Assembly: GCF_026167525.1 (NCBI RefSeq) | Contig: NZ_CP110679.1 | Coordinates: forward strand, 1,736,001-1,800,000 | Reading direction: 5' to 3' | Length of the DNA: 64,000 nt | Origin: Sphingomonas sp. M1-B02 | GTDB taxonomy: Bacteria > Pseudomonadota > Alphaproteobacteria > Sphingomonadales > Sphingomonadaceae | In this document: positions 44,599 to 53,671 of the stretch, one piece after another | Layout: the number at the start of each line of letters is the position of its first letter | Position numbering within the stretch: the stretch's first letter is position 1 | Made by a program: the position numbers and the translations under genes | Notes under the pieces: generated by a model | Told to the model about the DNA's origin: nothing | The model's input: the letters and a program-made list of their open reading frames with translations, nothing else | Database searches by the model: none

Positions 44599-45051
44599 TC
44601 AGCGGCACACCGCATCACCACCATAGGCGCGCCAGCGAAGCGCTGTGCCCGAGCGCACCATCGCGCACGACAGGTCGCCGGTCCTAGGGCCCGAGCAGGA
44701 GGCATCGGTTCGCCCTCCCTTGGCGGACCCGTAGGAAATGCAGGACAGGATTCGGCTTCGCACACGGACATGGCCGGTGCGAAGTGCCCCTTTTGCACCG
44801 CCGAGCAACGCGACCAGTTTGTCGCGGGCCACAACGCCCGAGACGTTCGGACATGGATGCCCGCGACTGCAGCCACCATCGACGATCTGGCCGGCGACCC
44901 GTTTGACCTCGCGCGCGGCAATGCCGTGCAGCCGGATCTTGGGGCCTTCGGCGCACAAGATCGGACCGTCGCCGTCCCAGACTGCGGTTGGCGTGCAGGT
45001 GAAGGATGTGCCGGCCGCGACCAGCCAGACAAGCGGTGACAGGAAGATCAT
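44599..45051 (-). CDS. Thermonuclease (SNase)-like exported protein
   Basis: A 150-residue protein with an N-terminal signal (MIFLSPLVWLVAAGTSFT) and an SNase/OB-fold segment: TPTAVWDGDGPILC, KIRLHGIAAREVK, and a Cys-rich middle (GGCSRGHPCPN). The catalytic Asp/Glu signature of staphylococcal nuclease is only partly kept (IAAREV instead of IDAPE), as in many alphaproteobacterial relatives, so activity is uncertain. It is coupled to the DUF5818 gene and convergent with the helicase gene. Confidence 0.72.
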   Translation of the reverse strand: MIFLSPLVWLVAAGTSFTCTPTAVWDGDGPILCAEGPKIRLHGIAAREVKRVAGQIVDGGCSRGHPCPNVSGVVARDKLVALLGGAKGALRTGHVRVRSRILSCISYGSAKGGRTDASCSGPRTGDLSCAMVRSGTALRWRAYGGDAVCR

Positions 45052-45146
45052 GCTCAGTGCGGCGCCGCCCCCGCCCGCTCGCTGCCGAAGCACCGTGCTC
45101 GCCACTGGGGCTTGACGCCGCCGACCTCCTTTTGCCTTCTGTCGAA

Positions 45147-45980
45147 ATGACGACGTCACCATCGCCAGGCATCGATGCCGCCGCATATTCGGGCACGATG
45201 CGCCCAATCGAGCCGCTCCTGCGCGGCATGGATCTGGACACGCTTCAGCGCGAGCTCGAGGCGCACGCGACACGTCCGCCGCCTCGTCCCGTCGCCGCAG
45301 CCATGGTCGAGTTCTGGAGCGATTGCGCGGCCTACCTCCATATGTCCTTCATCCATGCCGACCTGGAGCCGCAGCCACCCGTCCGGGGCCGACGGGAGGC
45401 GCTCACTTTGCTCCAAACTCTCGAGCGACATCTGCTCTCTTCGGCTGCTATCGTCGCACGCTTCCGCACGACTGCGGTGCACGCGCGAATGACTGCGGAA
45501 ATCGACCAGATGGAGTTCCACGACGCTGCCACCAGACTCGAACGCGCCATAGCAGCCGCCCACCTGCCGGAGGACCTCGCCCGCGAGGCGGTGCGGCATT
45601 CTGTGCCGCTGCGCGACTATCCTCTGGGCAGCACGACGGTCCTTGGAGACTACCGCCCCGGCGCACTGGTTGCCGGTGCGGAAGCCGCAGCCTCGCTCGC
45701 CCTGGACATCGAGAAGGGCGAACTGTTCCACAAGGACCGATCGGCGGGGCAGCGGTCCGACTGGCTGACGGCGAGGCTGATCTCCTCGGCGGCAGTCCTT
45801 TTTGAGGAAGTCACCGGACGCAAGCCGACTGCCCATATTTCTGAAGGCCGGGACCCGGATCCTTCCCGGTTCCTCGCGTTTCTGCATTCGCTATGGCGAG
45901 AGTTCGCCCGCACCGTCCACGCTCCGTGCCTTCCACCGCCGCCCAAAGTGCGCTTCGTGCAGAAGGCTTTGAAGAAATAG
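45147..45980 (+). CDS. Hypothetical helical protein
   Basis: A 277-residue protein from MTTSPSPGIDAAAYSG. Mostly alpha-helical and acidic/basic mixed with no signal or membrane segment. I recognise no family. Its place between helicase/SNase genes and an integrase, and its C-terminal tail (PPKVRFVQKALKK), suggest a mobile-element accessory protein, which is inference only. Confidence 0.65.
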   Translation: MTTSPSPGIDAAAYSGTMRPIEPLLRGMDLDTLQRELEAHATRPPPRPVAAAMVEFWSDCAAYLHMSFIHADLEPQPPVRGRREALTLLQTLERHLLSSAAIVARFRTTAVHARMTAEIDQMEFHDAATRLERAIAAAHLPEDLAREAVRHSVPLRDYPLGSTTVLGDYRPGALVAGAEAAASLALDIEKGELFHKDRSAGQRSDWLTARLISSAAVLFEEVTGRKPTAHISEGRDPDPSRFLAFLHSLWREFARTVHAPCLPPPPKVRFVQKALKK

Positions 45981-46145
45981 GCAACGGAGTGCGAGTTTTG
46001 CCCAGCAGCCACGACTAGCGGGCTATGCGTCTGCAGGTAGCCCTGCCCCAGATCGTCCTGAAGTCGCGACGAAGTAGGGAAAGGTAAGCGGGCCTCGAAG
46101 TCGATACACGCATCTTATCCGAGTTCATTCGGAAGGATGTAGCAA

Positions 46146-46604
46146 GTGCGCGACGGCAACGACGACAAGGACCAACCAGCGAGCCTAGGCTCGACGGACG
46201 CCCCGAGCATGTCGGGCGAAGCATTCATCGGGCTAGCGGACGATCTCGCACGAGGTGCCGCGGTTCTGGCCAGGCCCTTCAGCGAGACCGTCGACCGCAT
46301 CGAGCTCTCGGCGAGCACAGGAAGGCCACTGGTGCTTTCCGCCCATCACGCGCTCGCTTTGCTTCACAGCGACATCTTTCTCGAACTCACCAAGCGCAAG
46401 ATCAAGGAGTCGCGGGCTTCATGGAACACTCAGGCATACGTCCGAGCGGACGATTTCAATTCGGGGAGTATCACCTCTGGTACCGGCGCGACCGGGATGA
46501 CTGGGCCATCTGCTGGTACGCCGACGGCAAGACTCACCGTGTCCAGACCGGTATCGGTGGAGGCGATGCGGATAATCCGCCTCAGCAGGCGATCGAAGCG
46601 CTGA
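46146..46604 (+). CDS. Small hypothetical protein overlapping the integrase start
   Basis: A 152-residue frame from a GTG, coding-like up to about residue 95 (RPLVLSAHHALALLHSDIFL), then overlapping the integrase by 184 bp in another frame with low-complexity Ser/Thr/Gly composition. Either this is a true small gene with a long overlapping tail or the original stop was lost by a frameshift. Function unknown; possibly an excisionase-like helper. Confidence 0.45.
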   Translation: MRDGNDDKDQPASLGSTDAPSMSGEAFIGLADDLARGAAVLARPFSETVDRIELSASTGRPLVLSAHHALALLHSDIFLELTKRKIKESRASWNTQAYVRADDFNSGSITSGTGATGMTGPSAGTPTARLTVSRPVSVEAMRIIRLSRRSKR

Positions 46605-47815
46605 CCGACCATCACAGGCGGCACGCCTCGCCAAACAAGGGCGGGCCTGCGGCGCCCGAGGTCCTGTTGATCGGGCCGGTCCTCGACCGCTGGCTCCTCG
46701 AGCATGTCTCGGGGCTGGCTGCCCCCCAGCGCTACGCCTGGTCGGTCGTGGCGTGGCAGCGCTTCTTCGACGACCGCGAAAAGAAGGGCGACCTGCGCGC
46801 CCGCACCGTGAGCATCCTCGACGACGATCTCCTCGAGGACTTCCTCGCATTTCGCCAGGCCGAAGGCGTCTGCGCGCCCACGATCGAACGGGACTTCGGC
46901 GCGGTCCGCTCCGCCTTGAACTGGGCCGTCACCAAGCACCTGCTGACGTTCGCGCCCCGGATCCCCAAGGTCGAGGGGCACAAGGTTAAGCGGCAGATCG
47001 AATTCTCGGTGCCGCAGCTGGCCGCGATCTTCGAGTCGGCGGCCAGCATGCCCGACGGAGAGCACCTCTTCCTCTTCATCCTCCTCATGGTCTTCGAGCA
47101 CGCCCGGGGGGAGGCTGTGCTGGAGCTCTACTCGGCACAGATCAAAGGCGACCGGATCCACTTCAACGCCGAAGAGAGGCCCCAGACGAGGAAGCACCGC
47201 GCCATCGTCCCCATAGTGCCCAGCGTGGCTCCCTGGCTTCAAGGCATCGAGGGCAAGGTCGTCATGTACCGGCGGTCGCGCACCCAGGCGGAGATCCAGG
47301 CGGGCAAGGGCACGTTCGAGGAGCGCCAGACCCATCGGCTCCAGCGCTCCTGGCGGACCTGCCTCCTGCGGGCGCATGCCGCGCATCCCGAGCTCGACCT
47401 GGCCCGGCAGGCGACCACGGGCACGGGCGAGCTGCTCTGGCTGCGGCCGCGCAACGCCCGCAACCTGAAGGACCGCGAATGGCGGCCCAAGATGGAAATC
47501 ATGGGTCCGCCCAATGCGTTGCGTCACACCAGCCACACCTGGCTCGAGCGCACGGGCGTACCCCGCGCGCAGATCGAGACGGCGGCCGGACACGAGGCGG
47601 GGGGCGATGGTTCGGGATCGATCTATACGCACGTGAGGCCCGACTATCTCTCGGATTTCGTGGCGGGGATGGAAAAGCTGTTCGACGAACTCGATGCCTA
47701 TACGAGCGCCCACCGGCACCCGAGCGATCCGAAGCACGCGCGCAACCGCACGGTCATCGGAGCTGCGCGGCGCTGGGTATCGCGCGCGTTGGGCGCAGTC
47801 GGCAGGCGCCCGTGA
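46421..47815 (+). CDS. Tyrosine recombinase / integrase, copy 1
   Basis: A 464-residue integrase. It begins with a WYRRDRDDWAICWY domain shared with the second integrase. The core-binding domain (about 75-190) precedes a catalytic domain with box I Arg in HARGEAVLELYS, box II NALRHTSHTW (Asn replaces the usual His), a GHE histidine, and the active Tyr in GSIYTHVRPDYL. It probably mobilised the DNA to its left or the lasso locus to its right. Its catalytic set R, K?, R, H, Y looks intact, so it may be active. Confidence 0.88.
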   Translation: MEHSGIRPSGRFQFGEYHLWYRRDRDDWAICWYADGKTHRVQTGIGGGDADNPPQQAIEALTDHHRRHASPNKGGPAAPEVLLIGPVLDRWLLEHVSGLAAPQRYAWSVVAWQRFFDDREKKGDLRARTVSILDDDLLEDFLAFRQAEGVCAPTIERDFGAVRSALNWAVTKHLLTFAPRIPKVEGHKVKRQIEFSVPQLAAIFESAASMPDGEHLFLFILLMVFEHARGEAVLELYSAQIKGDRIHFNAEERPQTRKHRAIVPIVPSVAPWLQGIEGKVVMYRRSRTQAEIQAGKGTFEERQTHRLQRSWRTCLLRAHAAHPELDLARQATTGTGELLWLRPRNARNLKDREWRPKMEIMGPPNALRHTSHTWLERTGVPRAQIETAAGHEAGGDGSGSIYTHVRPDYLSDFVAGMEKLFDELDAYTSAHRHPSDPKHARNRTVIGAARRWVSRALGAVGRRP

Positions 47816-48014
47816 GCGGCCGACTCGCCCGCCGCGACGTTCGCCCGGCGTTGCGGAGCCCCGCGGTGGATCCCGCGGGGGATGCGCAGCGGCGCCGGGG
47901 CATTGTCCAGGCGGGCCTGCGGGCTGCGCGTGAAGGAAACGGCCGGCGTCTATCGAGGCACGGTGCCGGCTGCCCTTTGCTTGCGGCGTCGGCGACGCAT
48001 GCTTCCATCTGCGG

Positions 48015-48653
48015 ATGACGGAATTGACATCGAAGCACCCTGATGGCGCACGCGAGCACGCCCGATCCTTTATCGAACGGCGCCTCATCGAGGGCTATTG
48101 GAGCTTCGGTACGCCGATCCCGGCCGTTACCCTGGCCGATGAAATCGGCATGAGCCCCAGCCCGGTTCGCGAGGCGCTCGCGACGCTGCACGGCGAAGGC
48201 GCAATCGAGGTTCGGCACCGCGACGGCTATTCAGTTCCCCGCCTGATGCCGCACGAACTCGCGGACGAATATCATGTGCTCGGCATCCTGGCCGAAGGGG
48301 TCGCACCCCATGTCGTTGCACCTCCCCTTACCGAGGCCGGAGTCCGGGCCGAGCCGCATGCCCGCGCCCGGCGCCTGGTGATGGCAATAGCGACAGCAGC
48401 CGGGTCCAATGTGGCGGCAGCGATATTCGAACGCTCGGCGCTTCGCCTGGTCGGCTATCAGCGCCTCGAGCCCGAGCTGTTCAGCGATTGGGAAGGGGAG
48501 CTGGCTCTTCTCGAGGCACTGCTTGCCGGCGGCGAGAAGGCGCCGCTGCGCGCCGCTCTGCGTCGTTACTATGCCCGGCGCATCAAGGCGGCGGGGATGT
48601 TGTCCAGGCTCGCCGAACAGATTGCGAAAAGAGAGCGGAAAGCATTCGAGTAG
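48015..48653 (+). CDS. GntR-family transcriptional regulator
   Basis: A 212-residue regulator starting MTELTSKHPDGAREHARSF. The GntR winged helix (residues 12-75) has TLADEIGMSPSPVREALATL and GAIEVRHRDGYSVPR. The C-terminal domain is helical and FCD-like but short, so a normal metabolite site may be absent. It lies 69 bp upstream of the lasso precursor on the same strand, so it is the likely regulator of the biosynthetic genes. A GntR gene is not a standard part of lasso operons. Confidence 0.85.
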   Translation: MTELTSKHPDGAREHARSFIERRLIEGYWSFGTPIPAVTLADEIGMSPSPVREALATLHGEGAIEVRHRDGYSVPRLMPHELADEYHVLGILAEGVAPHVVAPPLTEAGVRAEPHARARRLVMAIATAAGSNVAAAIFERSALRLVGYQRLEPELFSDWEGELALLEALLAGGEKAPLRAALRRYYARRIKAAGMLSRLAEQIAKRERKAFE

Positions 48654-48722
48654 ATTGCGCGATCGGCCTTTGATGCATGTTGCCGCAGTCCCGCGGCACA
48701 ATGTACCAAGGAGTATTTTGCC

Positions 48723-48845
48723 ATGAACCATACGAACAAGCCGCAGCCGATCGCGCTCGGCAGCGCTCGCCGGCTCACCCGGACCGTCTTCGCCGGCGAC
48801 CGGACCGAGCTCGAGACCCCGATCATGTTTCGCGAGAAGGCGTGA
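48723..48845 (+). CDS. Lasso peptide precursor (A protein)
   Basis: A 40-residue peptide, too short for the ORF track, with AAGGAG nine bases upstream. The leader (MNHTNKPQPIALGSARRLTR) has the LGxAxxxTR pattern that precedes the cut site in proteobacterial lasso leaders, with Thr19 at the conserved -2 position. Cleavage after Arg20 gives the core TVFAGDRTELETPIMFREKA: Thr1 would close onto Glu9 in a nine-residue ring, leaving an eleven-residue tail. Thr as residue 1 is unusual (Gly is the norm). If instead cleavage came before Gly25, a seven-residue ring to Glu31 would result. The B gene starts inside its stop (GTGA). Confidence 0.8.
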   Translation: MNHTNKPQPIALGSARRLTRTVFAGDRTELETPIMFREKA

Positions 48846-49495
48846 ACGACCAGGCGGAGGTGGCATTGCCGCCTCCGCCGATTCGAGCGCCCGCCATGCT
48901 TCCCCGCTTCCGCATCGCTATCCTGGACGCGTTCCATATTGTCCTCGACATGCAGGACGATCGCTATCTGGCGGTTGCCCGCGACGCGGGCGCCTGCGGC
49001 TTGGCGGACGAAGGGGCGCTGCTTGCCGAAACCTTAGCGGCTTCTAGCGCCGATATCGGATTTGCGGCGTCGCTTCACCCGCGCTTCCAGATGCCCAGGC
49101 GCGATCTCGGCGTCGACCTCGGCGAGCACCCTGCCCTGGTTGACTGGGCGGCGCTGCTCGCCGCGCTGCCGCTCAGCCTTTTCCAGCTTCGTATCGCCCC
49201 GCCCTCCGCCTGGTTCAGGGGCGATGCGAGCGCTCCCTTGCGCCCAATCGGCGAGCTCGTCGCAGCGGCGCGACGTTTCCGTTCGATGCGGCCCTATGTG
49301 CCGGGCGTTCGGCGTTGCCTGCCGCGCTCGCTGCTGCTCCTCTCCTATCTGCGGGTCCTGGGGCTTGATGCGCGCCTCGTCATTGGCGTTCGGCTCTTCC
49401 CCTTCGACGCCCATAGCTGGGTGCAGGCCGGCGACGTCGTCCTCACCGACGACTTGGAACAGCTCTCGGGCTACGCGCCCATCGTAGTGGGCTGA
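48842..49495 (+). CDS. Lasso peptide B protein (RRE plus leader protease)
   Basis: A 217-residue fused B protein as usual in Proteobacteria. The N-terminal part (AMLPRFRIAILDAFHIVLDM, then DDRYLAVARDAG) is the PqqD-like leader-recognition element. The C-terminal part is the transglutaminase-like leader peptidase with Cys159 in RRCLPRSLLLLSYLR, His191 in FDAHSWVQ and an Asp in VLTDDLE. The start is probably GTG at 48842, overlapping the precursor's stop; TTG at 48866 (with a GGAGG five bases upstream) and ATG at 48896 are alternatives. It removes the leader so that C can close the ring. Confidence 0.9.
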   Translation: MNDQAEVALPPPPIRAPAMLPRFRIAILDAFHIVLDMQDDRYLAVARDAGACGLADEGALLAETLAASSADIGFAASLHPRFQMPRRDLGVDLGEHPALVDWAALLAALPLSLFQLRIAPPSAWFRGDASAPLRPIGELVAAARRFRSMRPYVPGVRRCLPRSLLLLSYLRVLGLDARLVIGVRLFPFDAHSWVQAGDVVLTDDLEQLSGYAPIVVG

Positions 49496-49499
49496 GTGG

Positions 49500-51251
49500 A
49501 TGCCCCCGGCCTTCTTCATCCTGCGACATGGGCATGCGGGCGGGCCGCCGGACGGCGCGGATAGGTTCGCCGATGCCATTCTCCGGGAATTCCCGGGCGT
49601 GACGCGCGTCATCGACAATGGAGTCATCCTCGCGCTGGCCGCGCCGGGACACCTGCAGAGCATCGATGGCGAGACGCCGAACTGGATTTTGGGCGACGTT
49701 TGTCCTTCGGGCGGACTGGCTATGTATCGGAGCGCGGCGAGGACCACGCCCGACGGGAGGTCAGCGGCTCTCGCGCGGACCCTGACCCGCACGTGCTGGG
49801 GCAGCTATGTCGCTCTCCTGGGCGACGGCGCGGATGCATTTGTCCTGCGCGATCCCTCGGGGGGCGTGCCGCTCTTCGTGCTGGGCGGCCGCGGCATCAC
49901 CATCGCAGCAACGGCGCTGACACCTCGTCTGCTGCGCGCGGCAGGGCTTCCGCCCGATCCCGACCTTAACAATGTCGCGCACGTCCTCGCCCATCCCCCG
50001 GCGGCCGCGCACCTGTCGCTTCTGAAGGGCATCTCGATTGTCACGCCCGGCGATGCCGTACTCCTTGCAGAGCCCGAGCGAAGGGAGACGGTCTGGTCGC
50101 CCGCCAGCATCGCCGCGACGCCACAGCCTCTGACCCCCGGGGACATCCTCGCCACATTGGATGCGGTCACCGGCAAGTTCGCGACCGACAAATTGACGGG
50201 CGTGGAGCTATCGGGCGGCTTCGATTCCTCGAGCGTATTCGCAAGCCTCGCAGCAACTGGCCGGCGTATGCGCCCCTTCAACGTGGCAACCGCCTCGAGT
50301 GCTGGCGACGAGCGGAACTTTGCCCGCTCGGTCGCAGCCCGATGGAGCACACCACTCAGGGAGTTCGAAGCCGGGGCCGCACTTCCGGACTATGGGCCGC
50401 TTCTCGACCTCCACCATGAAGTGCAACCCGCGCTCACCGGACTGGACAGCGTGTTCGCAGCCGCGCGCGAGACGTTCGCCGCCGAGGAGAAGCTGGACCT
50501 GGTGATGACCGGACAAGGCGGCGACGCCTTGTTCTTCCAGCTGCCAACCCGGCTTGTCGCCGTCGACAGACTGCAAGCACAGGGACTACGCGGGCTCGCT
50601 GTCACCAAGCTGCGCGACGATGCGGTCCGCAGCGGATCCTCGATCTGGAGCGTCGCCGCGACGGCCATGGGCGTGCGTATGGAAGCGGATCGGGACGCGC
50701 TGCCGCCGCTCACGCCGCACCTGCTCGGGCATGTCTCGCTTGGGGCACTCCAGCGCCCAGCGCCGACCCATCCATGGCTTTCCCAAGGGGGCAAGTTGCC
50801 GCCGGCAAAACGCCGACACCTGATGATGCTCGCCAACTCGCAGCTGGTCCACGGTCCCCGCCTCTTCCACCCGAGCGCGCCGCTCCATCATCCCCTCCTG
50901 GCCCAGCCGCTCGTCGAGCGCCTCCTCGCATGCCCGGTGCACCTGCTGGCCAAGGGGCCCCTCGACCGGGGCCTCGCCCGCGACGCCATGCGCGACAGGC
51001 TTTCCGAGGCGGTCCTCCATCGTCGCAGCAAGGGAGAAGCATCGGATCACTATGCCCGCGCGGTGCTGCACAACCGCGACTGGCTGCTGAGCGTATTGCT
51101 GGATGGTGCCCTCGCGCGCGCCGGTCTCATCGACCGGCAGGCCGTGGAACAAGCGCTTCAGATTGAGCAGATTGCAATCAGCACCGATTATCGAGCTTTC
51201 GCCGTCTATGCCTGTCTCGAGGCCTGGCTGCGCTACTGGACCGCTGATTGA
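49500..51251 (+). CDS. Lasso peptide cyclase, asparagine synthetase-like (C protein)
   Basis: A 583-residue member of the asparagine-synthetase B family. The N-terminal glutaminase-like domain lacks the catalytic Cys1 (starts MPPAFFILRHGHAGG), as expected for a lasso cyclase that uses the peptide amine. The synthetase domain has the PP-loop SGGFDSS at 238-244 and TGQGGD at 337-342. It adenylates the ring Glu/Asp and forms the isopeptide bond to residue 1. It follows B by four bases. Its 3' end overlaps the convergent isopeptidase by 19 bp. Confidence 0.93.
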   Translation: MPPAFFILRHGHAGGPPDGADRFADAILREFPGVTRVIDNGVILALAAPGHLQSIDGETPNWILGDVCPSGGLAMYRSAARTTPDGRSAALARTLTRTCWGSYVALLGDGADAFVLRDPSGGVPLFVLGGRGITIAATALTPRLLRAAGLPPDPDLNNVAHVLAHPPAAAHLSLLKGISIVTPGDAVLLAEPERRETVWSPASIAATPQPLTPGDILATLDAVTGKFATDKLTGVELSGGFDSSSVFASLAATGRRMRPFNVATASSAGDERNFARSVAARWSTPLREFEAGAALPDYGPLLDLHHEVQPALTGLDSVFAAARETFAAEEKLDLVMTGQGGDALFFQLPTRLVAVDRLQAQGLRGLAVTKLRDDAVRSGSSIWSVAATAMGVRMEADRDALPPLTPHLLGHVSLGALQRPAPTHPWLSQGGKLPPAKRRHLMMLANSQLVHGPRLFHPSAPLHHPLLAQPLVERLLACPVHLLAKGPLDRGLARDAMRDRLSEAVLHRRSKGEASDHYARAVLHNRDWLLSVLLDGALARAGLIDRQAVEQALQIEQIAISTDYRAFAVYACLEAWLRYWTAD

Positions 51252-53605
51252 GCGCGGCTACCCGTCTCGTCCCGAAGCGCCTTGGCAAGGAAGGCAAGAA
51301 TGGTATCCCATTGCAGGCGCAGATTGGCGGGGCTCTGGACTACGTGCCCCTCGCCGTAAAAGCGCAGCAAGGTCGCATCCCGCCCCATGCGATTGAGGCT
51401 GACGAACAAGCGTTCAGCCTGCTCCATCGGCACATAATCGATGTCTCCCCCGATGAGCAGCAGCGGCGCGGTGATTCGCTCAGCTTCCAGGAAACTGCTC
51501 GCCTGCCGGTAGCGTGTTGGATCGATCCAGGGTGGCGCGCCGAACTGCCCCTGTCCGGTCTCATACCAAGCGGCGGCTGCTTCGAGCGGCACGCCTTCCC
51601 CCAGCACGACGCGCTGGGCGGGCGGTACGGTGCCGTAAGCCGACCCCGGATCACTCAGGCCGCTGGCCGACACAATCGCTCGAAACCGCTTGCTTTCCGC
51701 AGCGAGGGTCAGCGCATTTACACCACCATAGCTGTGTCCGTGCGCGGCCAGCCGTTCGGGATCGACGCGCCCAGTTCCGACCGCGGCGTCGATCGCTGCG
51801 TCCACATCACGCACCAACACGCTTTGCGGGGCACCAGGCGGACCTGCAGGCAAGCTGGGCAAGAGCACTGCGTAGCCGTTCGCAACGAGAAGCAGCGCGT
51901 TCTTGGCCGAGCCGAAATAGTCGGCACGCGCAGCCGCCGGCAGCGACCGGGTATAAACTGTGCCTTGATAGGGTACGACAACGAGGGGTGACCGCGACGA
52001 TCCGGCAGGCAGGAGAAGCCAGTCGATCAGCTTCTTGCCGTTGTGGCCCTGTCGCACAAGTGGCAGCGCCTCTGGACGGTCGACGTGGGCGAGATGCGTG
52101 GAGATCCGGTCCACGACGATGCGCTTTCGTCCTTTCTCGTGAAGCACGAGATAGCCCACGCCATAGGCGTCGGTTTGCAGCGTGATGGCCGCGCCACCTT
52201 TCGGCGATACGGCGAGGAGTTCGTCGCGCTCGCTCAACGGGGCGCTCACCGGCTGGCCTGCTTCAAAGCCAAAATATGCCGTGATGCGGTTCCCATCGCG
52301 GCACCCGAGAACCGGGCTCGGCGGCCTCCGAACGGCGCGGATGCCGGTGCTCGAGTCGTCCAGATATTCGAGGCCGCTGCGCACGATGGCGCATCGATGG
52401 ATACGCTTCAACGCGCCGGAGCGGTCGAGCCGCCACAGGGAATTTCCGCCTGCGGCCAGCCAAGCCGCCTTAAAGTCCCCGGCAACCAGGCGCGCGCTCC
52501 GCTCGATGCCGACCCGCAAGGCGCCATCACCCTGCCCCAGCATCCAAGAGCCGTCCTCTGCCTGGAACAGAAGACGCTCCCCGAGCCAGAGCGCGGACTT
52601 CGCCGGGCCCAGCGTCCCAATGTCCAGCGCAGACCTCCCGGCGCCAATTAGCCGCAGCGCCATTGCGCTCCATGGTTCACCATCGAGGCGGCTTAAGAAG
52701 ACAAGCGCACCGAGCCTAGAGATCTCGACGCTTCTCGCCATGACATCGCAGCGCCCGCAGGGCTGCGAAACGGTTCCGGAACGCAGATTGAGCAACAGCA
52801 GACGACGGCGGCGGGGCTCGTAGTTTGCAGTAATTGGGACGCCGCTGTCAGGTTGAACCGCTTCTCCACGGACGAGAATCGCGACCCGGTTGTCTCCCTG
52901 TGTCGCGACAAACTCATCTGCAGCGCCAGTGAATAGAACGCGCGCCTCTCCGCTCTCGACATCCACCACCACGAGCTCTCGGATTTCCCGGGACCGCGCT
53001 TCTGAAATGCCCCGCAAACGCGCCAGATCGGCAGACGCTAGCTTGCCCTCTGCGGCTGCGGCCCACCGCGCGGTGATCGTCTTTTGAACCACGCCGGGGT
53101 GATCGAGAACAAATGGAAGTCGCTCCTCCTTGAATCGCAGATAGAGGATACGATGCGAATCCAGCCACACCGGCGCCGGCGCTGCGAGGGGAAGATCGGG
53201 CGCGCCCTCCAGCCAGCGGACGCTGCCGCGCTTAAGATCGGCGACGCCTAGGCGCAGCCGATCCTGTTGCAGCCGGTATACGGTGAGCTTTGCGCCCGAT
53301 CGCGAAAAGCCGCCGGCCCAATAACCGGCATCTGCCTCTTGGTGGAATGCCGGCCGAAGTGCGTGCGACGTCCCGAGGTCGAGACGCAGAACCTGCGAGT
53401 TCATCCGTTGCACCAAGTAGCCATAGGAGTAGCGCGAGGCGCTGTCATAGGCGCCCCGGCGCTCGACGATCGCCGACCGTCCGTCCGGCGCTATCAGCAT
53501 CTGACCATAGCTCTCGAGCTTGAGCATATCCTCAAGCGTGTAGGGGCGCGCGGAGGCGGCCGAAGCGAGGCACAGAAGAGCCAGGCCCGCGAGGAAGGCT
53601 CGCAT
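51233..53605 (-). CDS. Lasso peptide isopeptidase (S9 prolyl-oligopeptidase type)
   Basis: A 790-residue exported S9-type hydrolase: signal peptide MRAFLAGLALLCLASAASA, beta-propeller to about residue 500, and an alpha/beta hydrolase domain with Ser625 in GHSYGG, Asp723 in GGDIDYVP and His754 in GEGHVV. In known systems (astexin, caulosegnin, sphingopyxin) such enzymes cut the isopeptide bond of the cognate lasso peptide. A ribosome site GAAGGAA stands six bases before the ATG. It lies 66 bp downstream of the TonB receptor gene, same strand, so uptake and opening are coupled. Confidence 0.92.
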   Translation of the reverse strand: MRAFLAGLALLCLASAASARPYTLEDMLKLESYGQMLIAPDGRSAIVERRGAYDSASRYSYGYLVQRMNSQVLRLDLGTSHALRPAFHQEADAGYWAGGFSRSGAKLTVYRLQQDRLRLGVADLKRGSVRWLEGAPDLPLAAPAPVWLDSHRILYLRFKEERLPFVLDHPGVVQKTITARWAAAAEGKLASADLARLRGISEARSREIRELVVVDVESGEARVLFTGAADEFVATQGDNRVAILVRGEAVQPDSGVPITANYEPRRRRLLLLNLRSGTVSQPCGRCDVMARSVEISRLGALVFLSRLDGEPWSAMALRLIGAGRSALDIGTLGPAKSALWLGERLLFQAEDGSWMLGQGDGALRVGIERSARLVAGDFKAAWLAAGGNSLWRLDRSGALKRIHRCAIVRSGLEYLDDSSTGIRAVRRPPSPVLGCRDGNRITAYFGFEAGQPVSAPLSERDELLAVSPKGGAAITLQTDAYGVGYLVLHEKGRKRIVVDRISTHLAHVDRPEALPLVRQGHNGKKLIDWLLLPAGSSRSPLVVVPYQGTVYTRSLPAAARADYFGSAKNALLLVANGYAVLLPSLPAGPPGAPQSVLVRDVDAAIDAAVGTGRVDPERLAAHGHSYGGVNALTLAAESKRFRAIVSASGLSDPGSAYGTVPPAQRVVLGEGVPLEAAAAWYETGQGQFGAPPWIDPTRYRQASSFLEAERITAPLLLIGGDIDYVPMEQAERLFVSLNRMGRDATLLRFYGEGHVVQSPANLRLQWDTILAFLAKALRDETGSRAQSAVQ

Positions 53606-53671
53606 GACGATGTTCCTTCGAAAGGGTGGGCTGGACGCCGCTGCGCTAGGTCGCAGCGGCGTCCCTCGGGA

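Noticed and set aside
41500..46140. Search for a second copy of the tRNA-Ala 3' end as a left attachment site
   Set aside because: I read the intergenic stretches by eye and saw no 15-bp match; a real search is needed, so no att site is reported.
50774..51166. Proline/arginine-rich frame antisense or in another frame of the lasso cyclase
   Set aside because: Typical shadow of a high-GC gene, with no start signal or family.
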